NCBI RefSeq assembly: GCF_050410795.1
Contig: NZ_CP191258.1
Span: 496,001-560,000 of the forward strand
Source: Fontivita pretiosa
Lineage (GTDB): Bacteria > Planctomycetota > Phycisphaerae > Tepidisphaerales > Tepidisphaeraceae
Direction: 5' to 3'
Length of the DNA stretch: 64,000 nucleotides
Shown: positions 45,795 through 55,058 of the stretch, piece by piece
Layout of the letters: every line of letters begins with the position of its first letter
Position numbering within the stretch: position 1 is the first letter of the stretch
Position numbers and translations under genes: made by a program
Notes under the pieces: generated by a model
Database searches by the model: none
What the model was told of the DNA's origin: nothing
The model's input: the letters and a program-made list of their open reading frames with translations, nothing else

Positions 45795-46595
45795 TCACAT
45801 GCCGGTCCAGGGGTAAGGAGGCTTGTACATGTTGGCTACAGCCTGCCCCAGGATCTCCACGTGCCGCGATTTGACTGGTTCGACTTTCGGGCGGATATCG
45901 TGCAGGCCTTTGATGCCGTAGACTTCGTCGTTTTCCCAGGTGATCTGCTTGACGTTGTTGAAGTCGTGGGGGAAGTAGGGTTCTTCGAGGAATTCGTAGA
46001 TGGCCCGCAGGGTCTTTTCCGGCTCGGCGGTGAGCTTTTCGTAATGGACGAAGTGCATTCGGTCGCGGAAGCCGCGCTGTAAGGCGTCTTTGATGCGGTT
46101 GTAGGCCAGCCCGACGACCTGGTCGCCGCGAGCCAGCACAGCGCAGCGCCCTTCGACGGTCTGATACTCGTGATAGAACTTGGCTTCCTGGGGCACCTGG
46201 GCGATTCTGGAGGTTTCCCGCCAGAGCTTTTCGAAGGAGGCGAGGATATCGCGCAGGTCGCGTACGGGCACCAGGACCTTGGCTTTGCGTCCGAGCAGCG
46301 TTTCGGCCATTTCCAGCAGGCTCAGCCAGCCGCGGGACTTATCGAAGACGATGGGTGCCTCGACATTGGCGTAGAAGCTGTCGAGGATGCCGCGCATGAC
46401 GCGGAGTTTGGCGGCCTCATCGGGGGCGGCCTGGAATTCGGGGTGCTTTTCCCAGTTATTCCGAAGGCCGAAGATCAGGTCCAGCACACCGCTGGTTCCG
46501 GTGACGTGGAAGCGTGGGTTCTGCCCGAGGATGTTCATCAGCAGGGTGCTTCCGGAGCGTGGCATTCCGCTGACGAAGTGGTAGATTTTGTTCAC
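45795..46595 (-). CDS. Sulfotransferase family protein
   Basis: The 266-residue product is of the PAPS-dependent type. The 5'-phosphosulfate loop is FVSGMPRSGSTLLMNILGQN near the N-terminus. The 3'-phosphate-binding region is VLVPVRDLRDILASFEKLW, and KSRGW lies between. GTG 46595 is chosen because GGAGG is 10 bases upstream and the family loop then falls at about residue 10. The longer frame to 46673 has no ribosome site. The acceptor is unknown. It is divergent from the LacI-type regulator, and sulfation would fit a locus dealing with sulfated glycans, but that is inference. Confidence 0.8.
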   Translation of the reverse strand: MNKIYHFVSGMPRSGSTLLMNILGQNPRFHVTGTSGVLDLIFGLRNNWEKHPEFQAAPDEAAKLRVMRGILDSFYANVEAPIVFDKSRGWLSLLEMAETLLGRKAKVLVPVRDLRDILASFEKLWRETSRIAQVPQEAKFYHEYQTVEGRCAVLARGDQVVGLAYNRIKDALQRGFRDRMHFVHYEKLTAEPEKTLRAIYEFLEEPYFPHDFNNVKQITWENDEVYGIKGLHDIRPKVEPVKSRHVEILGQAVANMYKPPYPWTGM

Positions 46596-46757
46596 GGTTG
46601 TGGGTCCTCCGCAGGGTATTTCAGGGTCGATCGGTTCGGGGCTGAAGGCTACCGGGAACCAGCCGGTCGGCACAAGGGCGGCATCACGGGCCGAGATCGG
46701 CGGATTTTTTTCTTGATACCGGCCTGTGCAGGCGATAGACTTCGCCCGTTGATTTAA

Positions 46758-46781
46758 CGTTTAGTCATATCAGATTAAACG
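46758..46781. promoter_or_regulatory. Candidate operator for the LacI-type regulator
   Basis: CGTTTA (46758-46763) and TAAACG (46776-46781) form an inverted repeat with a 12-base spacer, in an AT-rich island between the divergent sulfotransferase and regulator genes. The overall word AACGTTTA is typical of LacI-family half sites in its CG core. Autoregulation is plausible but not shown. Confidence 0.4.
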
Positions 46782-46817
46782 CTTGGTCGCAACGGGAACG
46801 CCTACGGTTTGCTCGGG

Positions 46818-47960
46818 ATGGTCACGCTCAAGGACATCGCCGCCCGCGTCAACGTCTCCACGACGGTGGTTTCGCACGTGCTGAACAATCCGTCGGGCAA
46901 CACACGCGTCAGCGAGCAAACCCGCAAGTTGATCCAGAAAGTAGCGCGGGAGATGAACTACGTGCCCAATCGCCGCGCCCAGGCGCTGGTCACTCGCCGC
47001 ACGCAGACCATCGGCTTCATCTGCTCACGAACCTACGTCAAGAACAATCACAAGTCCGACGCATATTTCCACGCGATCCTGCACGGCGTGGAAGAGACCT
47101 GCCGACTGGCAGGATATCACTGTCTGTACGCCCGCTATGAGCTGGGCGATCTGGAGCACATCGTCTATCCGCAATCGATGAAGGATGGAAGCGTGGACGG
47201 GGTGGTGTTGGCGGGGTACACGCCGCGGGAGGCGATCGAGAAGCTCGCGTCGCTGCGTTTGCCGTGCGTGCAGGTGGGAACGAACGTCGATCCGAATTGC
47301 GGGATCCGCTGCTTCACCGGCGACCTGGGACGGGCATTCGAGACGGTTGCCCGCCGTTTGCGCGAGCTTGGGCATCGACGGATCCAGCTTGTGCTGCCCG
47401 GCGGCCCGGGGCCGGAAGCCTGGGCGAAGAAGTTCGTGGAGCTGAAGGATCGCATTGCCGGGCTGGAGCCTGAGATTGCGTTGATGCCGGCGCTGGCATC
47501 CAACCGCGACAGCGCGCTGGCCCACGCGCAAACGGTGGTGCGCCGGGCCAGGAGCGGCGCAGCGTCCTGCGATCGCCCCACCGCTTTCATCTGCAACCCC
47601 GTGCACTCGACGGGGCTGGCGGAGGGATTGGCGGAGCACGGCTGGTTGTGCCCGCGGGATTACAGCATGGTCTGTTTCGGTCTTCCCGAATCGGAAGACA
47701 TGCGGCTGTACCCCGGGAACGTGCGGTTGTCGTTCATCACGCTGCCGGTCGAGGACGCCGGGCGACTGGCGGCGCGGGAGTTGCTCAAGCGTCTGGGCGT
47801 GAGTGTGCCCGCCCCACAGGCCGATCTGCAAACCGAGACGATCAAGTCAACCACGTACATCCCGTGTGGGGTGTGGTTCCGGGAAAGCTGCGGTGCGGTT
47901 GCGGCCGAAGGCGGCGAAGTCGGCTCGTCGTCGAAGGTCCCGGCGGCAGCTTCAGCCTGA
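46818..47960 (+). CDS. LacI-family transcriptional regulator
   Basis: The product has 380 residues. The N-terminal helix-turn-helix is classic: VTLKDIAARVNVSTTVVSHV followed by LNNPSGNTRVSEQTR and the hinge NYVPNRRAQALVTRRTQTIG. A periplasmic-binding-protein-like effector domain covers about 60-345 (IGFICSRTYV, DGVVLAGYTP, RELGHRRIQLVLPGG). The effector is probably a sugar, by family. It precedes the polysaccharide-type locus at 48004-60646 and is its likely regulator. ATG 46818 is chosen; the ribosome site is weak. Confidence 0.9.
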   Translation: MVTLKDIAARVNVSTTVVSHVLNNPSGNTRVSEQTRKLIQKVAREMNYVPNRRAQALVTRRTQTIGFICSRTYVKNNHKSDAYFHAILHGVEETCRLAGYHCLYARYELGDLEHIVYPQSMKDGSVDGVVLAGYTPREAIEKLASLRLPCVQVGTNVDPNCGIRCFTGDLGRAFETVARRLRELGHRRIQLVLPGGPGPEAWAKKFVELKDRIAGLEPEIALMPALASNRDSALAHAQTVVRRARSGAASCDRPTAFICNPVHSTGLAEGLAEHGWLCPRDYSMVCFGLPESEDMRLYPGNVRLSFITLPVEDAGRLAARELLKRLGVSVPAPQADLQTETIKSTTYIPCGVWFRESCGAVAAEGGEVGSSSKVPAAASA

Positions 47961-48003
47961 TCGGTCTACGGTTTCGGGCGAGCGATAAGGAGGTGATCCG
48001 ACC

Positions 48004-48165
48004 ATGCGGTCCACCGTGTTGTGTACTGGCTGCTCGGAACAGGGGCATGCCTGCGGACCGCGCCACGGAAATTACTGCGATCGGATGCTTCAAAGCGTTC
48101 AGAAGTTTCAAGAACCTGTCATTGCAGGGGGATCCGGGAGAAACGCACGGGAGAAATGCACATGA
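48004..48165 (+). CDS. Small Cys-containing protein or leader peptide, 53 residues
   Basis: ATG 48004 is preceded by AAGGAGGTGATCC (47987-47999), an exact 13-base complement of the conserved 3' end of 16S rRNA, with normal spacing. The frame has no stop for 53 codons and ends at TGA 48163-48165, overlapping the ATG of the next gene as ATGA. The peptide has five Cys (CTGC near the start, C17, C25, one at the end) and no signal peptide. This arrangement suggests translation coupled to the PEP-CTERM gene. The product may be a real small protein or a regulatory leader. No family is recognised. Confidence 0.55.
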   Translation: MRSTVLCTGCSEQGHACGPRHGNYCDRMLQSVQKFQEPVIAGGSGRNAREKCT

Positions 48166-49010
48166 CCAGAAACTGCATGGCCAAGGCCGGCGGCGCGATC
48201 GTGGGTGCGCTGGCGGTGACCTCGGGCGCGATTGGCGCCACATCACACATCACCGGCAACGGCAACTTCCTGGAAGTCAGCGAAGGCGCGGGCGGCCACG
48301 TCGGCGTGACCCAGCCCGGCACCACGCCGAGCTTTCCGTACCTGGTTTTCCGCGAATACACGGGCAGCGCCTACGACATCCGCGTATTCATGAAGGTGAG
48401 CCTGTCGTCGATCCCCGCCGGGAGCATCGTGACCGGCTCGCAACTGGGGATCTTCTTCACCGACAGCACCTACGGAACCTACACGGTGCACTCCGACTAC
48501 GTGGATCTGTGGTCAACGGCCGACGAGTTCACGCAGAACCTGTCGTTCGCGACTTATGACGGAACCAACCCGTGGACGGATGGATTCCAGGCGGGCATCG
48601 ACGGCGCGGCGCGCACCGGCCCGGCTGGACGGCACCTGGACAACCTCTGGTTCCAGGGCGCCGAGCCGCCCGGAACCCCCAGCAACAAGATCATCAACCA
48701 GGTGCAGGAGTACAAGGTCTTCTCGTCGGCGGCGCTGGACGCGTATCTCCAGCAGCAGATCAACGCTGGCAAGGATGCATATTTCGCGCTGTCGATCGGA
48801 AACCAGGCGGCCCAGTATCTGCGGTTTGTTTCGACATCCGACGACAACACGTACTGGGGCAACGCCGCCGGGCCGATTTTCTTCAACCAGCCGTATCTGG
48901 ATGTTCAGTACGTCCCCGAGCCAGCGGGCGCGGTGACGGTTCTGACGGCGGCGGGAGGCGCGCTGCTCGCACGTCGCCGGCGTGCAGAGCGCATCGCCCG
49001 CAATGAGTGA
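48162..49010 (+). CDS. PEP-CTERM sorted extracellular protein
   Basis: The product has 282 residues. A signal peptide (AKAGGAIVGALAVTSGAIGA) leads to a beta-rich extracellular domain. The C-terminus is a PEP-CTERM sorting signal: VPEPAGAVTVLTAAGGALLA then RRRRAE, that is, PEP motif, hydrophobic helix and basic tail, recognised by an exosortase. The domain (TGPAGRHLDNLWF, KIINQVQEYKVF, ALSIGNQAAQYLRFV) is clearly paralogous to the N-terminal domain of the protein at 58652-60646. ATG 48162 has GGGAG eight bases before it. Likely a surface carbohydrate-binding or structural protein. Confidence 0.85.
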   Translation: MTRNCMAKAGGAIVGALAVTSGAIGATSHITGNGNFLEVSEGAGGHVGVTQPGTTPSFPYLVFREYTGSAYDIRVFMKVSLSSIPAGSIVTGSQLGIFFTDSTYGTYTVHSDYVDLWSTADEFTQNLSFATYDGTNPWTDGFQAGIDGAARTGPAGRHLDNLWFQGAEPPGTPSNKIINQVQEYKVFSSAALDAYLQQQINAGKDAYFALSIGNQAAQYLRFVSTSDDNTYWGNAAGPIFFNQPYLDVQYVPEPAGAVTVLTAAGGALLARRRRAERIARNE

Positions 49011-49119
49011 CTGACTGTAGCGTTGCCCCCGCGGCGGCCCTAACCGGCCGCCGCGGGATTCGACCGCAATCCATGGTCCACAGGACCCTCGCTTTGTCAG
49101 TCGTGTGGAGGAGCACGTG

Positions 49120-49881
49120 ATGTTGTCCAAGCCGCGTCCAGCGCCTGATCGACATTCTTCCGCCGCGTTCACCCTGGTTGAACTGCTTGTAGTGATCGGC
49201 ATCATCGCCGTTCTCATCAGCATCCTGCTTCCGGCGCTGGGCAAGGCGCGCGCCGCGGCCAAGCAGACGCAATGCCTGAACCTCATGCGCCAGTACGGCG
49301 TGGCATTCACGATGTACGCCAACGACAACAAAGGCGCCTATCCCTATCCGGGCCACGACGGTAACAACGTCAACATGTGGACCTATCAGCTTTTCCGCGG
49401 GAAGTACTATGGGTTCACCTTCTTCCAGCTTGCCGACTATGCGACCAATCCCGGCACTGCCGGGCTGGGCGAGGCGGTGCTCAAGAAGATCTACTGCCCG
49501 GAGATGTGGGCATCGGATCGGCGAGTGCCGGGATGGCCCGGAACCGAGGCCGACTGGTGCGCCTCGGGCAACATCAACACGATCGGATACGCATACAGCT
49601 ACGGCCTGCGGGGTCGCAAAGCAGCTTCCCTGAAAAACGCATCGTCCCGGATGCTGCTGATCGAGCACCTGGCCGGGTTCGCGGTCACGCCGTTGCTTTA
49701 CGGCACGAATCAGAATCTACAGGGGACTGTGGAGTTCTCGAAGAAATACGGCTACTACGCATTCCGGCACAAGGGCTTTGTGAACGTGCTGTTCCTCGAT
49801 GGACACGTGGATGGAACGTTCAAAGGCCCCAAGAGCCTGCCACCCTACGACAACATCTTCTGGAACGACCCCGGGACGTGA
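49120..49881 (+). CDS. Type II pseudopilin-like protein (prepilin N-terminal methylation motif)
   Basis: The 253-residue product carries the prepilin peptidase site followed by a hydrophobic helix, AFTLVELLVVIGIIAVLISI, near residue 15. The pilin-like body ends in FRHKGFVNVLFLDGHVDG, the H-x9-DG signature found in the large planctomycete pseudopilin family. GAGGAG precedes ATG 49120. It probably forms part of a type II secretion-like pseudopilus or is anchored at the surface, and lies between the PEP-CTERM and hydrolase genes. Confidence 0.88.
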   Translation: MLSKPRPAPDRHSSAAFTLVELLVVIGIIAVLISILLPALGKARAAAKQTQCLNLMRQYGVAFTMYANDNKGAYPYPGHDGNNVNMWTYQLFRGKYYGFTFFQLADYATNPGTAGLGEAVLKKIYCPEMWASDRRVPGWPGTEADWCASGNINTIGYAYSYGLRGRKAASLKNASSRMLLIEHLAGFAVTPLLYGTNQNLQGTVEFSKKYGYYAFRHKGFVNVLFLDGHVDGTFKGPKSLPPYDNIFWNDPGT

Positions 49882-49888
49882 GATCGCC

Positions 49889-52834
49889 ATGTCTTTGCGA
49901 GCAATTCGGCAACTGATTGGCCTGGTCGCCGCCTGCGCTGTGGTCCTGTGCGTGATGAGCAGTCGCGCGCCGGCGGAGCTTGAGCCCGCTCAGGCGAGCT
50001 ACCAGGTGACGCGCTGGCAGTTGCCATCAACGATGCAACCCGGGCAACGGATCGTCGGCAATGTGTCCGTAAAGGTTTTGGCGCCGGGCGCCGAGACGAT
50101 CGCGCAGCCGAGGTTCTGGCTGGTCTCCAAGTCGCAGCCGCAGCGGGCGTTTGCCGTGCCCGATCGTCAGACGACGCCGTGGGACTGGCCGGCGAAGCGC
50201 ACCGCGGGCCAGGTGCTCAATGTTTCGGTGACGATCGACGTGCCGGAGGATATGTCGCCGGGCCCGGCGCAGGTGCTGTTCCGCGTCGGCCACGGAGGCG
50301 ACGAGTCGCATTTCGCGCAGATACTGGACGAACAGGGGGCGCTGCTGGGGGAGGCGGCGCGGCGTGACGTGATGATCGACGGAGGAGCCGGGACGGACGA
50401 TGCCGCTGCCGACGTCAGCACTGCCAGCGACGACGTGCCGCTGCTGGTCCGCAGGATCAAGCCCCCGACGATCGATGGGATCGTCAGCGCTGATGAGTGG
50501 AAAGACGCCGCGGTCGTCAGCGAGTTCGTCGAGAACAGCGGCAGCGGGAAGCCCGCGGCACAGACGCGCGCCCGCATCGGGTACGACGATGCGAATCTTT
50601 ACGTCGCTTTCGAGTGTGACGAGCCGCAACTGCCACAGGCGGCGCGGGCCAGGTTCCAGCAGCCGCGAGATGCGTCGGTGTGGGACAACGAGTGCGTTGA
50701 GCTGCTGATCAGCCCGCGTGATGATCGCGCCGGATACCTGCACTTCATCATTGATATCCTGAATCAGCGATATGACGCGATCGGGGAGGACCCGTGGGGA
50801 TTCAACCCGCCGTGGCAGTCGGCCACGAAGCTGGACAACGGCCGCTGGTCGGCAGAGCTGGCGATCTCGTTCGCGTCGCTGGGCGTGGGGCCGCCAGCCA
50901 GCGGGCAGCGATGGTTCGCCAATCTCTGCCGCGAGCGAAAGGCGGTGGAGGAGCTGAGCGCCTGGCGTGCGGCACGCGGGGCGTTCGCCTCGCCGGGAAC
51001 CTTTGGCAGTTGGGTGTTCGGATCTTTGAAGAGCTACCTGGCCGACACCGCCTCGGAGTTCGTGGCGCCGGCGCGTGGCTGGCCGAAGGAACTGGAAACT
51101 GAAGCGGCGGCGCTGGGCAAGCAGTTCGAAGGATGGCGCGCGAGATTGAGTGAGGCGGCGGACGATATGTCGCCCGAAGAGTATCGCCGCTTCAGCCTTG
51201 AGCTGGCCGAGCTTCGCCGGCAGCACGCCAAGCTGCAACTCGCCGCCGCCAGGGCATCAGGCATCAGCTTCGCCGTGGCGCGGGGCTGGCCATATCAACA
51301 GTTCAGCGGCGAGGCATCGAAGCTCGATCAACCGATCGGACCGGTCGAGCTGACAATGCTTCGGGACGAGTGGGTGGATCTGGCCTTCAACCTGACCAAC
51401 CATACCGACAAGCCCATCGTGCTGCGGTGCATGACGTATCACGGCGATGCTGACGAAAAGACGGCGTATATGCGTCCCGGGATCCCGGGGCTGACGACGC
51501 TGTGGCAGCAAGCGACGGCCGTGGCAGCCGGCGACGGGCGCGTCGTTCACGATGCGCTGGTTCCCAGCCAGGCCGGGACGATCCAGCTTGCACCCGCGCA
51601 GACGACACAGGCGTGGCTGAGCCTGCACGTGCCCGCCGACGCGACGGCCAGCTCGTTCGCCGGGTATTTTCAGATCAAGCCGATCGACGGCACGGCTGGC
51701 GAGCCGGTTTCGGCGCCGATCCGCATTCGTGTGGTGCCGATCAGGCTCACGCAGAATCCGCCGCTGCACGGCTTCACGTGGAACTTCGCCGGCGAGATCG
51801 AATCGAATCGCGCCTGGTGGCGGGCACATCTGGAGGACCTGGCGGCACACGGGATCGATACGTGCATGATCTCGTCGCTGAACCATCTGCCGCGCGTGCA
51901 GGCCCAGCCCGACGGCAGCATGCCCGACAAGCTCGACTTCACCAGGCTCGATCGCCTGCTCGACGCCACCGCCGGGCTGTTCCGGCTCTACTGGATCAAC
52001 ATGGACATCTTCGAGAAGGCGTCGATCCGGACCGACCTGATCGGGCTGGAGTTCGGCACGCCGCAGTACGAGCGAGCGTTCAAGGCATGGCTGCGGATGG
52101 TGCTGGCGCACCTCGAAAAACGCGGCATCGGCCGCGAGCGGTTCATGATCAATCCGTACGACGAGTCGGTGGACGAGCGATGCCGGCTGCTGGCGCGATG
52201 GATCAAGGAGGTTGATTCGCAGATCAGGATCGTGATCGACTCCAGCACGCCGGACCTGGCGGTGGCGCGGGAGATGGACGCCGTCACGGACGTGTGGGTG
52301 CCGCACTACAGGCAGTTCTTCCCGGCGGAGATGCAGCCGTTCCATGAGCTGATCACCCGCGCGGGCAAACCGCGATGGGTGTACTGGTACAGCGAGGGCA
52401 GCGCCGAAAAGGGACAGGACCCGGCGCGCTATTACCTGGCGAAGTTCTGGTGGGCGTTCGACAACGACGTCACCGGCATCGGCTACTGGGCGCAGCAGTA
52501 TTACGGCGATCCGTGGTATCGCAAGGACTGGGCCAAGTCCTACGACACGGCGCTGTGGTACCCGACAGAGGGCGGCGTGCTGCCGTCGCGGCGGTGGCAG
52601 GCGTGGCGACAGGGGTGGCAGGACTACCTGCTGCTGGCACTGGCGCGGCAGCAGTTGCGCGATCGCAACGATGCCGCGGGGCTGGCCACACTGAAGGATC
52701 ACGTCAGGCAGGTGGTGGATTTTCCGGGCGATCCGCTGCGGGCCGAGCGGGCCCGAAAGTGGCTCAAGTCGGTGCTCGCGGATTCACCGACTGCGACACG
52801 CGCAACCGGCGTGAAGGAGACCGCGGGACGATGA
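49889..52834 (+). CDS. Secreted multidomain protein with CBM9-like and DUF4091-like glycoside-hydrolase domains
   Basis: The product has 981 residues. A signal peptide (LIGLVAACAVVLCVMSSRA) is followed by a beta-sandwich (about 35-170), a CBM9-like sugar-binding module (about 190-375: TIDGIVSADEWKDAAVVSEF, ARIGYDDANLYVAFECDEP), a helical linker, a second beta domain and a C-terminal TIM-barrel-like region resembling DUF4091 (about 620-960: LHGFTWNFAGEIESNRAWW, FMINPYDESVDE, WVYWYSEGS, GIGYWAQQYYGDPWY). The Glu/Asp residues in PYDESVDE and YSEGS are candidate catalytic acids. It starts 7 bases after the pseudopilin stop and overlaps the next gene as ATGA. Confidence 0.78.
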   Translation: MSLRAIRQLIGLVAACAVVLCVMSSRAPAELEPAQASYQVTRWQLPSTMQPGQRIVGNVSVKVLAPGAETIAQPRFWLVSKSQPQRAFAVPDRQTTPWDWPAKRTAGQVLNVSVTIDVPEDMSPGPAQVLFRVGHGGDESHFAQILDEQGALLGEAARRDVMIDGGAGTDDAAADVSTASDDVPLLVRRIKPPTIDGIVSADEWKDAAVVSEFVENSGSGKPAAQTRARIGYDDANLYVAFECDEPQLPQAARARFQQPRDASVWDNECVELLISPRDDRAGYLHFIIDILNQRYDAIGEDPWGFNPPWQSATKLDNGRWSAELAISFASLGVGPPASGQRWFANLCRERKAVEELSAWRAARGAFASPGTFGSWVFGSLKSYLADTASEFVAPARGWPKELETEAAALGKQFEGWRARLSEAADDMSPEEYRRFSLELAELRRQHAKLQLAAARASGISFAVARGWPYQQFSGEASKLDQPIGPVELTMLRDEWVDLAFNLTNHTDKPIVLRCMTYHGDADEKTAYMRPGIPGLTTLWQQATAVAAGDGRVVHDALVPSQAGTIQLAPAQTTQAWLSLHVPADATASSFAGYFQIKPIDGTAGEPVSAPIRIRVVPIRLTQNPPLHGFTWNFAGEIESNRAWWRAHLEDLAAHGIDTCMISSLNHLPRVQAQPDGSMPDKLDFTRLDRLLDATAGLFRLYWINMDIFEKASIRTDLIGLEFGTPQYERAFKAWLRMVLAHLEKRGIGRERFMINPYDESVDERCRLLARWIKEVDSQIRIVIDSSTPDLAVAREMDAVTDVWVPHYRQFFPAEMQPFHELITRAGKPRWVYWYSEGSAEKGQDPARYYLAKFWWAFDNDVTGIGYWAQQYYGDPWYRKDWAKSYDTALWYPTEGGVLPSRRWQAWRQGWQDYLLLALARQQLRDRNDAAGLATLKDHVRQVVDFPGDPLRAERARKWLKSVLADSPTATRATGVKETAGR

Positions 52835-55035
52835 GCGCTTCGACGGTCGTCAACAGTACCGAGCCGGCGGGCAGCAGTGCCCCGCCTGCGGACAGGCTGC
52901 CCTGGTGGCGGCGCGAACCGCTGTCGATTGTCGAGCTGGCTGACGCGCTGCACGTCGCGAAGTTTGGCCGGCGAGGGTTTGACCCGCAGCGCAGCATCGC
53001 GCGGATGGTCGAGCTGCACGCCACCGCCGCCCACGTTTTTCCGCTTGGCTGTCATCTCGACGGAAACGTGCTGCTTTTCAGGCACAATTCGCCGGGCGAT
53101 CCGCCGGCCGCGTTCGATTACCTTCAGGAGTGGCTGGAGCTTTCGCGCCCCGCGGGGCTGCGGACGATCGTCTACTTCAACGTCCACAGCGTCAAAGCTC
53201 ACCACGCCCGCAAGCATCCCGACTGGCAACAACGCCGCATCGACGGATCGGCCAGGGAAAACGTCTACAACGTCGAATCGACTTTTTGCGTGAACAGCCC
53301 CTGGCGAAACTGGGTCTTCGATCGCCTGCGCGAGCTGTGCATCTATCCGATCGATGGGATCTTCTTCGATGGGCCGGTCGTCTTCGACGATTGCTGCTAC
53401 TGCGAGCACTGTCGGCGGCTCTTCCAGGGGCAATTTGGGGTCGCGATGCCCCCCACCGACGCGCTGGATCACGAGCATTTCGCGTCACTGGTGGAGTTCC
53501 GATCCGACAGTCTGGCGAACTTTGTTCGCGACAGCCGGAAAGTCATCCGCGAGTTTGGCGATGAGCTGCTGTTCTACGTCAACGCCAACCCGCTTTATCC
53601 ATCCCGCATCCACGCGCGCGACAACCGCAAGCTCGCCGATCATGTGGACATCCTGGCTTCCGAGGGCGGGTTCCTCGGCGGCGACCTGATGAGCGAGAAC
53701 CCCCTGTGGAAGGTAAGTCTTAACGCCAAGCTGCTGGAGGCGCAGGCGTCGGCCGCGGGCGTGCCGCACCTGGTCTTCGACTGCGTTACGCATACGCCGT
53801 GGACCAGCTACTCGCTTCCCGCGACGGAGGCGACGCTGCTGTGGGCCTCCAGCGTCGCCCACGGCGCCGGCACGTGGATGAGCTGCTACCGCGACGCGAT
53901 GGACCGACCGGGGCTGCGCGCCATCGGGCCGCTTTATCATTTCGCCCGGCAGCATCCGCGCGAGCTGTTTGACACGCGTTCGCTGGCGGACGTGGCGATT
54001 CTGGTGTCTGATGCGACGCTGAACTACTATCGCGGGGCGGATGTGCCGCAGACGGACCTGGCCATCGAGCGCCGCAACATCGTCGCGGGGAACGTTACCC
54101 ATGAACTGTACGGCTGGTATTCGGTGCTGTGGTCATCACAGGTGCCGTTCGATCTGATCGACGATCGATCGCTTGTGCGCGGCAGCCTGGATCGCTACCG
54201 CCTGATCATCCTGCCCAACAGCGCATGCCTGAGCGATCCATGCACGCACAGGCTGCTGGAGTTCATTCGCCGCGGCGGCAACGTCATCGCCACCTTTGAG
54301 ACGGGCCTGTACGACCAGCGCGGTCGGCGACGCTCGCGCGGCGCGCTCGATGAAGCGTTTGGCGTGACGCGCGCCGGCGGAGGAATCTCGCCCCCGCGCC
54401 AGTGGGATTACCTCTTCGATCACACTCGCCCGTATCGCGACTCGCCGCTGGAGCTGTGCGTGCCTTCGCCAGGCTTTGCCCTGAGCGTCGCCACCGATTC
54501 GCGGGCCGAGGTGCTGATGACCTTCAGCACCCCTCTGGCGGATCGATATGTCGATCTGGCCGAAGACTCGGGGCAGGCGGCGGTTGTTCGACATCGCTTT
54601 GGCCAGGGCCAGTGTGTCTATTTTGCCTGCGACTTCGGGGCCGCGCTGCGGGCGTGGCGGATTCCCGAGCATCTGGCGCTGGTGCGCGAACTGGTCTGGC
54701 AACTGGCCCGGCCGCGCGTGCGGATTGAGGGCGCCTCGCCGTGCCTGGAGGTCTCGCTGCGTGCCACGCGCGACGGCCAAGGCGTGCTGCTGCATCTGGT
54801 GAACTACGACGGCGGGATGACGCGTCCGATGCAGCGTGTCCTGCCGCTGAATGATCTGACGATAGGCGTGCGTGAACTGGGCACTGTTCGCGCCGCTGAA
54901 ACACTGTGGAAGCCGCGGCGCCTGAGTATGGCCGCGGACGGGCAGTGGACAACGATCCAACTGCCCCGGCTGGACGAGTACGAAATCGTGCGCTTCATCC
55001 TCGAAATCGATCAGAAGCCGCGCGGGCTGGGATGA
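52831..55035 (+). CDS. Putative glycoside hydrolase with beta-galactosidase trimerisation-like domain
   Basis: The product has 734 residues and no signal peptide. A TIM-barrel-like first half (about 45-360) carries DGIFFDGPVVFDDCCYCEHC, where Asp pairs and a Cys pair resemble GH42-type or alpha-fucosidase-like proteins, and YVNANPLYPSRIH. The middle (about 380-600) resembles the GATase-like trimerisation domain of GH42 enzymes: LADVAILVSDATLNYYRG, LIILPNSACLSDPC, LLEFIRRGGNVIATFETG. A C-terminal beta region ends the protein. It is translationally coupled to the previous gene (ATGA overlap). Confidence 0.72.
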   Translation: MSASTVVNSTEPAGSSAPPADRLPWWRREPLSIVELADALHVAKFGRRGFDPQRSIARMVELHATAAHVFPLGCHLDGNVLLFRHNSPGDPPAAFDYLQEWLELSRPAGLRTIVYFNVHSVKAHHARKHPDWQQRRIDGSARENVYNVESTFCVNSPWRNWVFDRLRELCIYPIDGIFFDGPVVFDDCCYCEHCRRLFQGQFGVAMPPTDALDHEHFASLVEFRSDSLANFVRDSRKVIREFGDELLFYVNANPLYPSRIHARDNRKLADHVDILASEGGFLGGDLMSENPLWKVSLNAKLLEAQASAAGVPHLVFDCVTHTPWTSYSLPATEATLLWASSVAHGAGTWMSCYRDAMDRPGLRAIGPLYHFARQHPRELFDTRSLADVAILVSDATLNYYRGADVPQTDLAIERRNIVAGNVTHELYGWYSVLWSSQVPFDLIDDRSLVRGSLDRYRLIILPNSACLSDPCTHRLLEFIRRGGNVIATFETGLYDQRGRRRSRGALDEAFGVTRAGGGISPPRQWDYLFDHTRPYRDSPLELCVPSPGFALSVATDSRAEVLMTFSTPLADRYVDLAEDSGQAAVVRHRFGQGQCVYFACDFGAALRAWRIPEHLALVRELVWQLARPRVRIEGASPCLEVSLRATRDGQGVLLHLVNYDGGMTRPMQRVLPLNDLTIGVRELGTVRAAETLWKPRRLSMAADGQWTTIQLPRLDEYEIVRFILEIDQKPRGLG

Positions 55036-55058
55036 ACTTTAATGCAAAGGAATCTGTA

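Noticed and set aside
52375..52830. Upstream extension of the GH42-like gene
   Set aside because: It lies inside the preceding gene in another frame; ATG 52831 with ATGA overlap fits the local pattern.
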